Assembly (NCBI GenBank): GCA_009836625.1
Contig: VXVC01000007.1
Span: 497,807 to 561,806, forward strand
Direction of reading: 5' to 3'
Length of the DNA: 64,000 bases
Source: Holophagales bacterium
Lineage (GTDB): Bacteria; Acidobacteriota; Thermoanaerobaculia; Multivoradales; Multivoraceae
Shown one piece after another: positions 11,225-19,969 of the stretch (the stretch's first letter is position 1; the number at the start of each line of letters is the position of its first letter). The notes under the pieces are model-generated. The model saw only the letters and a program-made list of their open reading frames with translations. It did not search any database and was not told the DNA's origin. A program made the translations under genes and the position numbers.

Positions 11225-12801
11225 TGTTCCCTCGCTACCAACGAACGAAGGCCGGCCAGGTCGGCGCGACCGCGCTGCTCGCGGTGCTGCTTCCGCTGCC
11301 GGCACTCACCCAGGAACCGCCCGACGAGGAAGACCGGCGAGACAAGGAGAAGGCGCTGCTTGCCAGCCAGCGGGAAGCGCTCGGTTCGCAAACCGCCGCC
11401 GAAGAGCGGTACTACCGCGTACTGACGATGCCCCTGCCCGAAGGCATGTCGATGGAGGTCGGCGGCCTGCTGCAGCTCTCCGACGGCCGCATCATGGCGG
11501 CCACCCGGCGCGGCGAGATCTTCATCGTCGAGAACGCCTTCAGCGATCCGCCGGCGCCCGTCTTCAAGCAGTACGCCTTCGGGCTCGGGCAGCCGCTCGG
11601 CCTGCTGGAGCTCGACGGCTGGATCTACACCTCCCAGCGCGGCGAACTGACCCGGATCAGGGACACCGACGGCGACGACCGGGCCGATGTCTTCGAGACC
11701 GTGTCGGACGCCTGGGAGACCAGCGGCGACTACCACGAGTACGTCTTCGGCCCGCGGCTGACGCCGGACGGCAGGCTCTGGATCACCCTCAACATCCCGT
11801 TCGGCGCCGAGCCGTACGGTCCGGTCGACTGGCGCGGCTGGGCGGTCCGGGTCGATCCGGCGACCGGCGCCACCGAGTTCGTCGCCGCGGGGCTCCGCTC
11901 GCCGGCCGGAGTCGAGGTCAGCCCCGGGGGCGAGGTCTTCTACACCGACAACCAGGGCGAGTGGAACAACGCCTCGAAGCTCTCGCTGATCGAGGTCGGC
12001 GACTTCCACGGGCACCCGCATGGCATGGCCTCGACCCTGCTGCCCGAGTCCATGGTCGAGCCGCCGCCCGACGGACAGCCCGAGGGCGGGACCTTCATGA
12101 AGGACCTTCCCGAGCTGATCCCCAACTTCCGCATGCCCGCCGTCTGGTTCCCCTACGTGAAGATGGGCCAGTCGCCGTCCGGCCTCAAGTGGGACACGAC
12201 CGGCGGCAGGTTCGGACCGTTCGCCGGTCAGGTCTTCGTCGGCGACCAGCACCACGCGATGGTCATGCGGGTGTTCCTGGAGAAGGTCGGCGGCCACTGG
12301 CAGGGCGCCGCGTTCAACTTCCGGCGCGGCCTCGACAGCGGCGTGATCCGCCTGGTATTCGCCGACGACGGCTCGCTCTTCGCCGGCCTGTCCGAGCGCG
12401 GTTGGGGCAGTATCGGTCCCAAGTCGCACGGTCTCCAGCGGCTCGTCTGGACCGGCGACCCACCGTTCGAGGTCCACGAAATGCGGGCGCGGCCGGACGG
12501 TTTCGAACTCACGTTCACCAGGGCCGTCGATCCCAAAACCGCGGACGATCCCTCGTCCTACCGGATGGAGAGCTACACGTATCGACTCAGCGAGAACTAC
12601 GGCGGACCCGAGGAAGACAAACTGGAGATCGCCGTTCGTTCGGCCGATGTGGCCAGTGACGGCATGAGTGTCCACCTGGCCGTCGAGCCGCTGCGAGCCG
12701 GCTACGTCCACGAACTGCATCTCCACGGAGTCCGCGGCGGCGGCGGCGAGCCGCTGCTTCACCCGGAGGCCTACTACACGCTCGTCAACATTCCCGACTG
12801 A
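11224..12801 (+). CDS. secreted beta-propeller protein, sorbosone/glucose dehydrogenase-like
   Basis: A 525-residue protein with start ATG at 11224, overlapping the TGA of the cytochrome gene by one base (TGATG). A signal peptide is visible (VGATALLAVLLPLPALTQ). Repeated beta-propeller blades follow, with phrases such as LLQLSDGRIMAATRRGEIF, DTDGDDRADVFETV, GLRSPAGVEVSPGGEVFYTDN and GQVFVGDQHH, typical of the PQQ-type soluble aldose/sorbosone dehydrogenase superfamily. No haem motif is present. Translational coupling to the 5-haem protein suggests that one oxidises a substrate and the other takes the electrons. Cofactor use (PQQ or none) cannot be shown here. Confidence 0.82.
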   Translation: MFPRYQRTKAGQVGATALLAVLLPLPALTQEPPDEEDRRDKEKALLASQREALGSQTAAEERYYRVLTMPLPEGMSMEVGGLLQLSDGRIMAATRRGEIFIVENAFSDPPAPVFKQYAFGLGQPLGLLELDGWIYTSQRGELTRIRDTDGDDRADVFETVSDAWETSGDYHEYVFGPRLTPDGRLWITLNIPFGAEPYGPVDWRGWAVRVDPATGATEFVAAGLRSPAGVEVSPGGEVFYTDNQGEWNNASKLSLIEVGDFHGHPHGMASTLLPESMVEPPPDGQPEGGTFMKDLPELIPNFRMPAVWFPYVKMGQSPSGLKWDTTGGRFGPFAGQVFVGDQHHAMVMRVFLEKVGGHWQGAAFNFRRGLDSGVIRLVFADDGSLFAGLSERGWGSIGPKSHGLQRLVWTGDPPFEVHEMRARPDGFELTFTRAVDPKTADDPSSYRMESYTYRLSENYGGPEEDKLEIAVRSADVASDGMSVHLAVEPLRAGYVHELHLHGVRGGGGEPLLHPEAYYTLVNIPD

Positions 12802-12811
12802 AAGGAGCCTC

Positions 12812-14509
12812 ATGATGCGGCATCACGAACTTGGTCCCGCTCCGTTGACCGCCCTGCTCGCCCTGGCGATCGCCTGCGCGCCGGCGCCGCCGGCCGCAGA
12901 GGACGCCGCGCCAGGCACTCACGCCGACCTGCTCAAGCTCTTCGAGGACTTCCGCGTCTTCCAGGAGCCGGAGATCGTGGACGGGGTGCCGGACTACACC
13001 GCCGAGGCGATGGAACGGCAGCGCCAGGAGCTCGAGGACTACAAGAGCCGGCTCCACGCGATCGACATCTCGGAATGGACCGTCTCCGACCAGATCGACC
13101 ACCACCTGGTGCGCGCCGAGATGAACGGGCTCGACTTCCACCACAGGGTGACCCGGCCCTGGTCACGCGACCCGGCGTTCTACTTGATGTCTCAAGGCGG
13201 CGCCGGACCGGCGATGGCCGGCTTCCGGTCGCTGTTCCGGTTCGAACCGCCCTTCGACGAAACGGAGCTTGCCGAGTACAGGACGACCCTCCAGGCGGTG
13301 CCGAAGGTCTACGAGCAGGCAAAGTCCAACCTGACCGAGGCGGTGCCCGATCTCGGCGGGATCGCGATCTGGGCCGCTCCGCGGGAGGCGCGCATCTACG
13401 ACGAGATCGCGGAACAGCTCGCCGAACATCATCCGGAACTCGTCGCCGACGCCGAGGCCGCCCGCGATGCAGTGCTGGCCTTCGGCGGCTGGGTCGAGGA
13501 GAACAAGCCGTCCTGGAGCGGCGCCGCCGGCATCGGCAAGGAGAACTACGACTGGTGGCTCCGCAACGTCCACCTCTCGCCCTACGGCTGGGAGGAGAGC
13601 CGGATGATCGTCGAGCAGGAGTACAACCGGCTCGTCACCTTCCTCGCGCTCGAGGAACACCGGAACCGTGACCTGCCGCCGTTCGACATCGCCGACACCC
13701 CGCAGAAGTACGCCGACAATCTGCACCAGGCGCTCCGCTATGTCGTCGACTTCCTGCGCGACGGTGAGGTCATGACCGTGCCGGACTGGGTCGACCCGAC
13801 CGACTACAGCGACCCGGACGAGCCGCCGGAGTCCCTGCCGTCCGATACGAGCATCGACCACAAGGCCCGCGAGCGCGAGATCCTGCCCGGTGAGACCCAC
13901 GAGTACATCGGCCACATGCTCGACGACCAGCGCCGCCAGCGCGACGACCGGCCGATCCGCGGCGCCGACCGTCGCTTCAACATGGAGTGGATGCGGATGG
14001 AGGGCTGGGCGGTCGCGCTGGAGGAACTCACGATGCAGGCCGGCGTCCTCGACGAACGGCCCCGCCGCGGCCGCGAGGTCGAGTACCTGATGAACATCTC
14101 CCACATGAGCCTGGCGCTGCCCGACCTCGCCATGCACGCGAACCTGATCACCTTCGACGAATCGCGGGCGCTCTGCGCCGCACTGATGTCCAAGGGCTGG
14201 TCCCAGGAGGACGAGCGCATGGTCTGGTACGAGATGGAGTCCAACCTCCGTTTCCCCGGCTTCCATACCGGGGTCGTCGTCGGCAAGGCCCACTTCATGA
14301 AGCTCTTCCGCGAGCGGGCGATGCAGCTCGGCGACCAGTTCGTGCTCCGCGACTTCATCGACGAGTTCCTGGCCGGCGGCATCATCCCGATCTCCCTGAT
14401 CCGCTGGGAGATGACCGGCTACGACGACGAGATCCGGTTCCTTCTGGGCGAGGACGACGTGCCGAACCGCGTGTTCGATCCGGCGCTCCAGCTCGCGGAC
14501 CGCCTGTAG
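12812..14509 (+). CDS. DUF885-family lipoprotein
   Basis: A 565-residue protein with start ATG at 12812 (or ATG 12815), behind a clear AAAGGAG at 12801-12807. The N-terminus LLALAIACAPAPP has a lipobox Cys. Family features of DUF885 are visible in the C-terminal half: LPGETHEYIGHMLDD, corresponding to the usual PGHxxQ helix, and a MEGWAVALEEL helix. These bring His and Glu residues together as in zinc peptidase-like folds. DUF885 proteins are often annotated as peptidase-like, but their reaction is mostly unproven. It follows the propeller gene by 10 bp and probably shares its transcript. Confidence 0.85.
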   Translation: MMRHHELGPAPLTALLALAIACAPAPPAAEDAAPGTHADLLKLFEDFRVFQEPEIVDGVPDYTAEAMERQRQELEDYKSRLHAIDISEWTVSDQIDHHLVRAEMNGLDFHHRVTRPWSRDPAFYLMSQGGAGPAMAGFRSLFRFEPPFDETELAEYRTTLQAVPKVYEQAKSNLTEAVPDLGGIAIWAAPREARIYDEIAEQLAEHHPELVADAEAARDAVLAFGGWVEENKPSWSGAAGIGKENYDWWLRNVHLSPYGWEESRMIVEQEYNRLVTFLALEEHRNRDLPPFDIADTPQKYADNLHQALRYVVDFLRDGEVMTVPDWVDPTDYSDPDEPPESLPSDTSIDHKAREREILPGETHEYIGHMLDDQRRQRDDRPIRGADRRFNMEWMRMEGWAVALEELTMQAGVLDERPRRGREVEYLMNISHMSLALPDLAMHANLITFDESRALCAALMSKGWSQEDERMVWYEMESNLRFPGFHTGVVVGKAHFMKLFRERAMQLGDQFVLRDFIDEFLAGGIIPISLIRWEMTGYDDEIRFLLGEDDVPNRVFDPALQLADRL

Positions 14510-14525
14510 CCAGGCTGCCGGCCGC

Positions 14526-15572
14526 ATGGAGTACCGCACGCTCGGCCGTACCGGCCTGAAGGTCTCGCCGCTCGGCCTCGGCACGAGCAACTTCGGCGAC
14601 GTGACGCCCGAGGACGAAGCGCGGCGGATCATCGAGCGGACCCTCGACGCCGGCGTCAACCTGATCGACCTCGGGCACATCTACGGCGACGGTCTCGCCG
14701 AGCGGATCGTCGGTAGCGTGCTCAGGGAGACCGGCCGGCGCCACGAGGTCCTGATCTCGACCAAGATCTACCCGGGCGAGTTCGACGACCAGACCGGTCT
14801 GGCGCGCGCGGAGCACGTGCCGGGCCGCAGCCCGAACGAGCAGGGGCTGTCCCGGGCCGGCATACTCAACGCCTGCGACGCGGCGCTACGCCGGCTGCAG
14901 ACGGACCACATCGACCTGTACCAGACCCACCGGCCGGACTTCGGCATCCCGATCGACGAGACGCTGCGCGCGTTCGACGACCTGGTCCGCGCCGGCAAGG
15001 TGCGCTACATCGGCTGCTCGACGTACCCCGCCTGGGGCGTGATGGAAGCGCTCATGGTGAGCGAGTTGAAGGGGTACGTCCGCTTCTCCTCGGAGCAGGC
15101 GCCTTACAACCTGCTCGACCGGCGGATCGAGAACGAGTTGATCCCCCTGTGCCAGAGGCACGGCCTCGGCATCCTGGCGTGGGCGCCGCTGGGGATGGGG
15201 GTGCTGGCCGGGCGGTACTGGGATGCGGCGAACTACCCGGAAGGCTCCCGAGCCGACCTGCTCGGCAAGTACTACGCGCGCCGGGTCACGGACCGCGCGG
15301 TCCGCGTCGGCGTCGAGTTCGGCAAGCTCGCGGCCGAGACCGGCATCACCCCGGCCCAACTGGCGATCCTCTGGTGCAAGGACCAGCCGGGCATCACGGC
15401 GCCGCTGATCGGCCCGCGGAGATTCGACCACGTCGATGAACTCGTCGCGGTCCAGGAGATGACGCTCGACCCCGAGATCGCCGCCGCGTGCGACGAGCTG
15501 GTGCCACCCGGCAGCGCGGTGTCCGACTTCCACAACACGTCGGGCTGGATGAAGACGCAACTCACCTGGTGA
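14526..15572 (+). CDS. aldo/keto reductase
   Basis: A 348-residue TIM-barrel oxidoreductase of the AKR superfamily. The opening MEYRTLGRTGLKVSPLGLGT is typical. Catalytic residues are recognisable: Tyr in LGHIYGDG, Lys in STKIYPG and His in YQTHRPDF. The first differs from the usual DTAxxYG, where Asp-Thr-Ala is DLGHI, though an Asp is still present just before. The NADPH-binding segment near the C-terminus (APLIGPRRFDH) is also present. No signal peptide, so cytoplasmic. It lies 16 bp after the DUF885 gene. The substrate is not predictable. Confidence 0.93.
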   Translation: MEYRTLGRTGLKVSPLGLGTSNFGDVTPEDEARRIIERTLDAGVNLIDLGHIYGDGLAERIVGSVLRETGRRHEVLISTKIYPGEFDDQTGLARAEHVPGRSPNEQGLSRAGILNACDAALRRLQTDHIDLYQTHRPDFGIPIDETLRAFDDLVRAGKVRYIGCSTYPAWGVMEALMVSELKGYVRFSSEQAPYNLLDRRIENELIPLCQRHGLGILAWAPLGMGVLAGRYWDAANYPEGSRADLLGKYYARRVTDRAVRVGVEFGKLAAETGITPAQLAILWCKDQPGITAPLIGPRRFDHVDELVAVQEMTLDPEIAAACDELVPPGSAVSDFHNTSGWMKTQLTW

Positions 15573-15590
15573 GTGCCGAAGCAGAACTCG

Positions 15591-15670
15591 GGCTCGCCGC
15601 TCCGCGACCGCTTCTTCCGCGGGTCAGAAGACCCGCGGCTACAGCCGGCCAGAGGGCCGGCGCACCGACG
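15591..15670. repeat. dispersed GC-hairpin repeat, copy 2
   Basis: Two strong hairpins lie between convergent genes: CCGCGGGTC-AGAA-GACCCGCGG (15617-15638) and GCCGGCC-AGAG-GGCCGGC (15644-15661), followed by GCACCGACG. The leading GGCTCGCCGC matches the reverse complement of the element at 8201-8260. It probably also ends transcription on both sides. Confidence 0.75.
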
Positions 15671-15671
15671 G

Positions 15672-17957
15672 TTAGCGGATCAGGGTGAGTTCCGTCTGCG
15701 GCGGCGAGAGGTACTCGATGCCGTCCTCGCCGGCGAGCGCCTCTTCATGGGCCCACCAGAACAGGTACTGGTCCTCGCCCTCGGGTGCCGGGGAAGGCAT
15801 GTAGAAGAAGTACTCGATGACGAAGTGGTGGTACGGCGCGAGCGCGATGTCCTTCGACCAGTCCGGACCCAGGGAGCCGATCCGGGGGCCGAAGTAGGTC
15901 TCGACCGAGGCGGGCCGGGCGCCCAGCGTCTGTCCGTGGGAGTCCATGGAAATGTGTGTCTTCGACGTATCGAAGCCGGCGGCGTAGGCCGGGAAGTCGT
16001 TCTTCGGCGTCACCATGTGGAGCTGGTTGTCGCGCACGACGATGCCGGCTTCCTCGAACATCTGTTCGTAGTCGCGAATGATCTCGCGCGGCGTGAGTCC
16101 GGCCTTGATCGTCTCCGCCAGGATCGCCTCGACCCGCAGATACTCGGCCCAGAGGTCCTGGATCTCCGGCGGCGGTTCCGTCTCGCCGTCGCGTAGCACG
16201 TAGGCGTACATGCCGATGCTCGGGTTCGTGAGGATGTCGCCGCCCTGGACGACGGCGTCCTCCCAGCCCTCGCTGCGGCCGCGCTGCGACTGACCGGTCC
16301 GCATGCGGCGCATCACGGTGAGCCGCGCCTCGTCGACCCTGGTGACGCCCGGCTCGATCGCGTCCAGCGCGTCCTCGAACAGCCAGAGCTCGTCGCGTCG
16401 CAGCCGCTTGAGCAGTTCGACCTCGCTCGGCACCTGGTGGTTGATGTAGTCCATCACCAGCCACTCGGACGAGATCAGCCGGCTCGCGTACCTGTCGCCG
16501 AGCTCCTCGGAAAGCAACAGGTAGTCGGTGTGCGAGAGGCCGTCGATCTCGCCCCGGTAGGTCGGCCACGGGCCCAGCTCGTGCTTGAAGTTGACCGCGA
16601 TGACGTCCGGGTCGCGCTCGGCGACGAAGTCCCGGAGGCCCTCGAAGCGATAGTCGTACTCCGTCAACGGGCCGCCGACCGGCTCCTGGACCCGGACCGC
16701 GGGCGCCACGATGTCGTAGGCGCCGCTCTCTTCGACAAACCGGTAGTCCGTCTCGCCCCAGCCGCGCTGGGTGGCGCCCCAGCGCCGTCCGAGGATGGCC
16801 CGCTCGATCCGGTCGCCGCCCCTGTCCGTGAACACGAAGACGCCGGAGGCGCTGCCCAGTTCGTCGATACCGAAGTCGTCGGCGATCGACTCCCGCATCA
16901 CATGGATCCACATGTCGACGCCGCGCTCCCTCATGATCTCCGGGAGAACGAGATCGAACTTGTCGCGCCGGATCTTCCGGTTTGCCGCTTCGTAGGGAGA
17001 GCGGAATTCGTAGGGCTCGATCACGAGCGGCGCGCCTTCGTAGTTCCCGTCCGGGATGACCATCGGGATCCTGTACTCGGGATCGTTCAGGATCTCGTAC
17101 AGGACGGGTTCTCCTTCCTGGAGCTTCTCCGGCGTGTTGAGCGGCCACTCGTGACCGATCTGGTCCAGCCGTCCGGGCAGGTCCTGCGCCCCGATCATCG
17201 ACGTGTAGACCCAGTAGATGTACTCGGAGGCCATGCAGCCGTAGTCGCAGGTCTCGTCGTCGTAGGTGTACCAGGCGCCCTCCGGATACTCGTCCGGCGG
17301 TCCGTCGAAGGCGCCGCCGCGAGCGATGTCCATCGCGTCGGTGAGCGCCGTGCCCGGCTCCGTCCCGAACACGTCCGGGTAGGCCACGCCGTAGCCGTTG
17401 TCCGTGACCATGTGCCAGACCTCTTCGATTGCCGCGTCGAACACGCCGCGGGCGCGGGCGTCGAGTTCGGTCTCCTCGTCGTAGAGGCCCTGGCCCCGGG
17501 GCGCGTTGGCCCAGTCCATGTACTCGGCTTCCCGCTGGGTGCCGGTCATGACGATCGTGCCGCCGGTGTCCAGCATCGCCTGGTGGACCTTCGGGTTGTC
17601 GATCTCGCCGTCCTCGTCGTTGTCGAGGAACTGGGCGAGGACGCCCGCCGCGTGCAGGAGCTTGTCGTCGCCGGTCGTGTTCGTGGCGTAGATCGGCACG
17701 CCGTGGACCATCACCTTCTTGACCCAGGCGATCTCGGTCGCGGGCTCGCCCGCGTCGGGGACGCCGGCGCAGGCAACGACGATCATCAGGCCCAGCAGAG
17801 TAAGAGGTGCCGGCCTTCGGCCGGCGCGTTCTGTCGGCCGCCTGCGGCGGCAGCGGGTCAGAACCCGGCTGGCGCGTCCCCGTGCCAGCCGCGTCACAGT
17901 CCGAGCGCCCGTCTTCGGGCGGTCGGATGTCAGACCCGCGTACCCAGCAATCTTCAT
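15672..17957 (-). CDS. lipoprotein joining an uncharacterised EEVWH domain to an M24-like region
   Basis: A 761-residue protein. The start ATG at 17957 has an ideal AAGGAGGA upstream. After MKIAG comes an Arg-rich stretch of about 45 residues encoded by hairpin repeats, and only then the lipoprotein signal LTLLGLMIVVACAG. Residues about 75-330 are a divergent version of the domain in the three lipoproteins at 18701-22473 (shared: PIYAT..., AAIEEVWHMVTDNGYG, SEYIYWVY). From about 350 the sequence resembles M24 (Xaa-Pro dipeptidase-like) proteins of this type of genome (LPEIMRERGVDMWIHVMRE, VFVFTDRGGDRIERA), but I could not trace the five metal ligands. It may be a non-catalytic or altered member. 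It is the last gene of a long minus-strand run. Confidence 0.75.
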   Translation of the reverse strand: MKIAGYAGLTSDRPKTGARTVTRLARGRASRVLTRCRRRRPTERAGRRPAPLTLLGLMIVVACAGVPDAGEPATEIAWVKKVMVHGVPIYATNTTGDDKLLHAAGVLAQFLDNDEDGEIDNPKVHQAMLDTGGTIVMTGTQREAEYMDWANAPRGQGLYDEETELDARARGVFDAAIEEVWHMVTDNGYGVAYPDVFGTEPGTALTDAMDIARGGAFDGPPDEYPEGAWYTYDDETCDYGCMASEYIYWVYTSMIGAQDLPGRLDQIGHEWPLNTPEKLQEGEPVLYEILNDPEYRIPMVIPDGNYEGAPLVIEPYEFRSPYEAANRKIRRDKFDLVLPEIMRERGVDMWIHVMRESIADDFGIDELGSASGVFVFTDRGGDRIERAILGRRWGATQRGWGETDYRFVEESGAYDIVAPAVRVQEPVGGPLTEYDYRFEGLRDFVAERDPDVIAVNFKHELGPWPTYRGEIDGLSHTDYLLLSEELGDRYASRLISSEWLVMDYINHQVPSEVELLKRLRRDELWLFEDALDAIEPGVTRVDEARLTVMRRMRTGQSQRGRSEGWEDAVVQGGDILTNPSIGMYAYVLRDGETEPPPEIQDLWAEYLRVEAILAETIKAGLTPREIIRDYEQMFEEAGIVVRDNQLHMVTPKNDFPAYAAGFDTSKTHISMDSHGQTLGARPASVETYFGPRIGSLGPDWSKDIALAPYHHFVIEYFFYMPSPAPEGEDQYLFWWAHEEALAGEDGIEYLSPPQTELTLIR
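17806..17937. repeat. block of five small hairpins inserted in a signal-peptide coding region
   Basis: Within about 130 bp there are GCCGGCC-TTC-GGCCGGC (17809-17825), GCCGCC-TGC-GGCGGC (17837-17851), GGGT-CAGA-ACCC (17855-17866), an imperfect GGCTGGC...GCCAGCC (17867-17890) and CGCCCG-TCTT-CGGGCG (17906-17921). The 17861-17930 part is homologous, in reverse orientation, to 30147-30216. The block is read in frame within the gene at 15672-17957. Confidence 0.85.
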
Positions 17958-18000
17958 GGTTCGTCCTCCTTGCAGCGTTGCCGCACCGACGACCCGGAAG

Positions 18001-18672
18001 CTACGGAGCCAGGAGTTCGCGCCGGACGGCGTCTTCGATCAGTTCCTCTGCGTAGCGCCAGAGTTCGGGCGCTCCGTCCTCGATGCAGCCGTTGATCTCG
18101 CGCACCTGGTCGGCCCGGACGCCGTGCTCCTGCCAGGGGCCGCCGCCGTTGATGTAGTTGAGGACCATCGGCTGCAGGCGGTCCAGGGCCCTCGCAAACT
18201 TGGCCTCGGGGCTCTGCCGCGCCTCGAACTCGTCCCAGATGGCGCGCAGTTCGGCACCGCTCTCGGCCGGCAGCAGGCCGAAGATCCGCTCCGCCGCCCG
18301 CTGTTCGCGCTCCTCCTGGTCCTCCAGACCCGCCTGGTCGTAGACGAACGTGTCGCCCGCGTCGATCTCCACCAGGTCGTGCACGATCAGCATCTTGAGC
18401 ACCTTGAGCTGGTCGAGGCCCGACGCCGCCGCGTGCTCCGACAGCACCAGCGCCATCAGCGTCAGGTGCCACGAGTGCTCCGCGGAGTTCTCGAGGCGTT
18501 CGTTGCCGATGATCGAGGTGCGCCGTAGCACCTGCTTGAGCTGGTCGACTTCGAGCAGAAAGCGCATCTGCTGCGCCAGGCGTCCGTGCCGTTCCGCCGC
18601 CCGCGGCCGGGCGTCGGAACCCGTACGCGTCTGGCGCGCGGACGCGCCATCCGGGTTCCGTTCCTGCATCAT
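18001..18672 (-). CDS. HD-domain hydrolase, YfbR/HD_3-like
   Basis: This 223-residue protein has the metal-binding pattern of HD phosphohydrolases: His in ENSAEHSWHLTLMAL, the HD pair in LKMLIVHDLVEIDAGD and a later Asp. This arrangement is that of the HD_3/YfbR group, whose characterised members are nucleoside 5'-monophosphatases. The core starts near LAQQMRFLLEVDQ (residue ~32). The residues before it (PDGASARQTRTGSDARPRAA) come from a hairpin repeat at 18601-18660, so the true N-terminus may be extended by that insertion, or translation may begin later. It is a soluble protein in a run of secreted proteins, so its presence may be incidental. Confidence 0.85.
   Translation of the reverse strand: MMQERNPDGASARQTRTGSDARPRAAERHGRLAQQMRFLLEVDQLKQVLRRTSIIGNERLENSAEHSWHLTLMALVLSEHAAASGLDQLKVLKMLIVHDLVEIDAGDTFVYDQAGLEDQEEREQRAAERIFGLLPAESGAELRAIWDEFEARQSPEAKFARALDRLQPMVLNYINGGGPWQEHGVRADQVREINGCIEDGAPELWRYAEELIEDAVRRELLAP
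18601..18660. repeat. dispersed hairpin repeat inside an HD-gene 5' end
   Basis: The stem GGCGCG-CGGA-CGCGCC (18633-18648), followed by ATCCGGGTTCC, matches the distal half of the repeat at 30147-30216 and the reverse complement of 17861-17890. It lies within the first 25 codons of the HD gene. Confidence 0.65.
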
Positions 18673-18700
18673 GCAACGGTATCCAACCCCTCACGGCTGC

Positions 18701-19960
18701 CTACTCTTCCGACTGCTCCAGTTGCACGGCGCCGTCGCTGAACTCCAGGGACTCGACGGCCCGCAGCGTGTCGACGCCGTCCCGGTCCGGCTGCGAGTCC
18801 GTCACCGTCGCTCCGTCGCCGTCCTGGGTCACCTCGTAGTCGGCCGCCGGGCCGCTGAACACCGCGGTGTCGTCGCCGTCGCCGCCGTCCAGCGTGTCGT
18901 TGCCGCCGCCGCCCTCGAGCCGGTTCGCGCCGCCGTTGCCGGTGAGCACATTGTCGTGAGCGTTGCCGCGCAGGTCCGCGTCGCCGTCGCCGGTGAGCGC
19001 GACGTTCCGCAGATGCTGCGTCTTCATCGTGTAACGCACCTCCGGGTCGTACGTCATCGAGAAGGTCCCGCTGAAGTCCAGCGGCAACTCCGGCGTGTAG
19101 GTCAGGTGCGGCGCCACCCACTTCCGGATCAGGTCGAAGCCCAGCGGGTCCTTCTCCTCCATCAGAGCGCGGCTGCCGGCGAAGTACACGCCGAAGTGCG
19201 AATGCCCCTCCGGGATGTCGTCGGGGCCGATCGGGCGCGCCTCGTACAAGGTCGGTTGCACGGCCCACAGGTCGTAGTAGTTGTCGAGCAGAACGCCCAC
19301 GTACTCGTTCGGGTGGTTCTCCGGCTCGTCTTCCGGCCAGCCCTCCCAACCCTTCGCCTCGGCCTCGTCGTTGGCGGCCCGCATCTCGGCGATCATGTCC
19401 GGCAGCGTCGGGACGACCCCGTAGTCGTGGATCAGGTGCCAGATCTCTTCGTACGAGGCGTCACGGGTGACGTGGGCCATGTAGTCGGCGTCGCCCGGGG
19501 CCGGGCACTCGTTCGCCCGCAGATCCTGCATGCTGAGGTCGGTCGCCCTCCCCAGCCCGGACCGCATCGCGGCGTTCAACTCCTCTTCCGTGTTGAAGAA
19601 GACCATCGTCGCCTTGCGGTCCGCCATCGCGCTGGCGATGCCGCTCTTGTCGTCGCCGTACTCCGAGCCCGGGAAGTCGGCCAGCAGATGCTCCATCACG
19701 TTCAGGCCGTGCTTGATCTGGTCGCGAGTCCAGACGTCCGAGACGAGGAAGTGGATCCGCCTCCCGTCCGGCGTCGGGACGTAGGCGTACCGGTTGAAGT
19801 GCTCATGGAAGATCTCCGGCACATCGGCCGGCAGGTCGACGATGCCGTCGGGCGAACCCGACGTGTCGATGTCCGGCAGGGTGACGAGTTCCCGAGGGGC
19901 GCATGACACCACCAGCAAAGCGAGAACCGCAATCAGAACGCATGTGCGAATGAGCTTCAT
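18701..19960 (-). CDS. lipoprotein with EEIWH domain and RTX-like C-terminus (copy C)
   Basis: A 419-residue lipoprotein (LALLVVSCAP lipobox). After a short PDIDTSGSPDG linker comes a domain of about 260 residues with RYAYVPTPDGRRIHFL, HGLNVMEHLLADFPG and SYEEIWHLIHDYG. The Glu-Glu-x-x-His helix could be a metal site, but that is inference. The last 100 residues contain Asp/Gly-rich nonapeptide-like repeats (GNGGANRLEGGGGNDTLDG), as in RTX calcium-binding proteins, and end in an acidic beta segment. It is one of three tandem paralogues and the most divergent of them. A Ca-dependent extracellular role is likely. I do not recognise an established function for the N-terminal domain. Confidence 0.85.
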   Translation of the reverse strand: MKLIRTCVLIAVLALLVVSCAPRELVTLPDIDTSGSPDGIVDLPADVPEIFHEHFNRYAYVPTPDGRRIHFLVSDVWTRDQIKHGLNVMEHLLADFPGSEYGDDKSGIASAMADRKATMVFFNTEEELNAAMRSGLGRATDLSMQDLRANECPAPGDADYMAHVTRDASYEEIWHLIHDYGVVPTLPDMIAEMRAANDEAEAKGWEGWPEDEPENHPNEYVGVLLDNYYDLWAVQPTLYEARPIGPDDIPEGHSHFGVYFAGSRALMEEKDPLGFDLIRKWVAPHLTYTPELPLDFSGTFSMTYDPEVRYTMKTQHLRNVALTGDGDADLRGNAHDNVLTGNGGANRLEGGGGNDTLDGGDGDDTAVFSGPAADYEVTQDGDGATVTDSQPDRDGVDTLRAVESLEFSDGAVQLEQSEE

Positions 19961-19969
19961 CTGTTTCTC

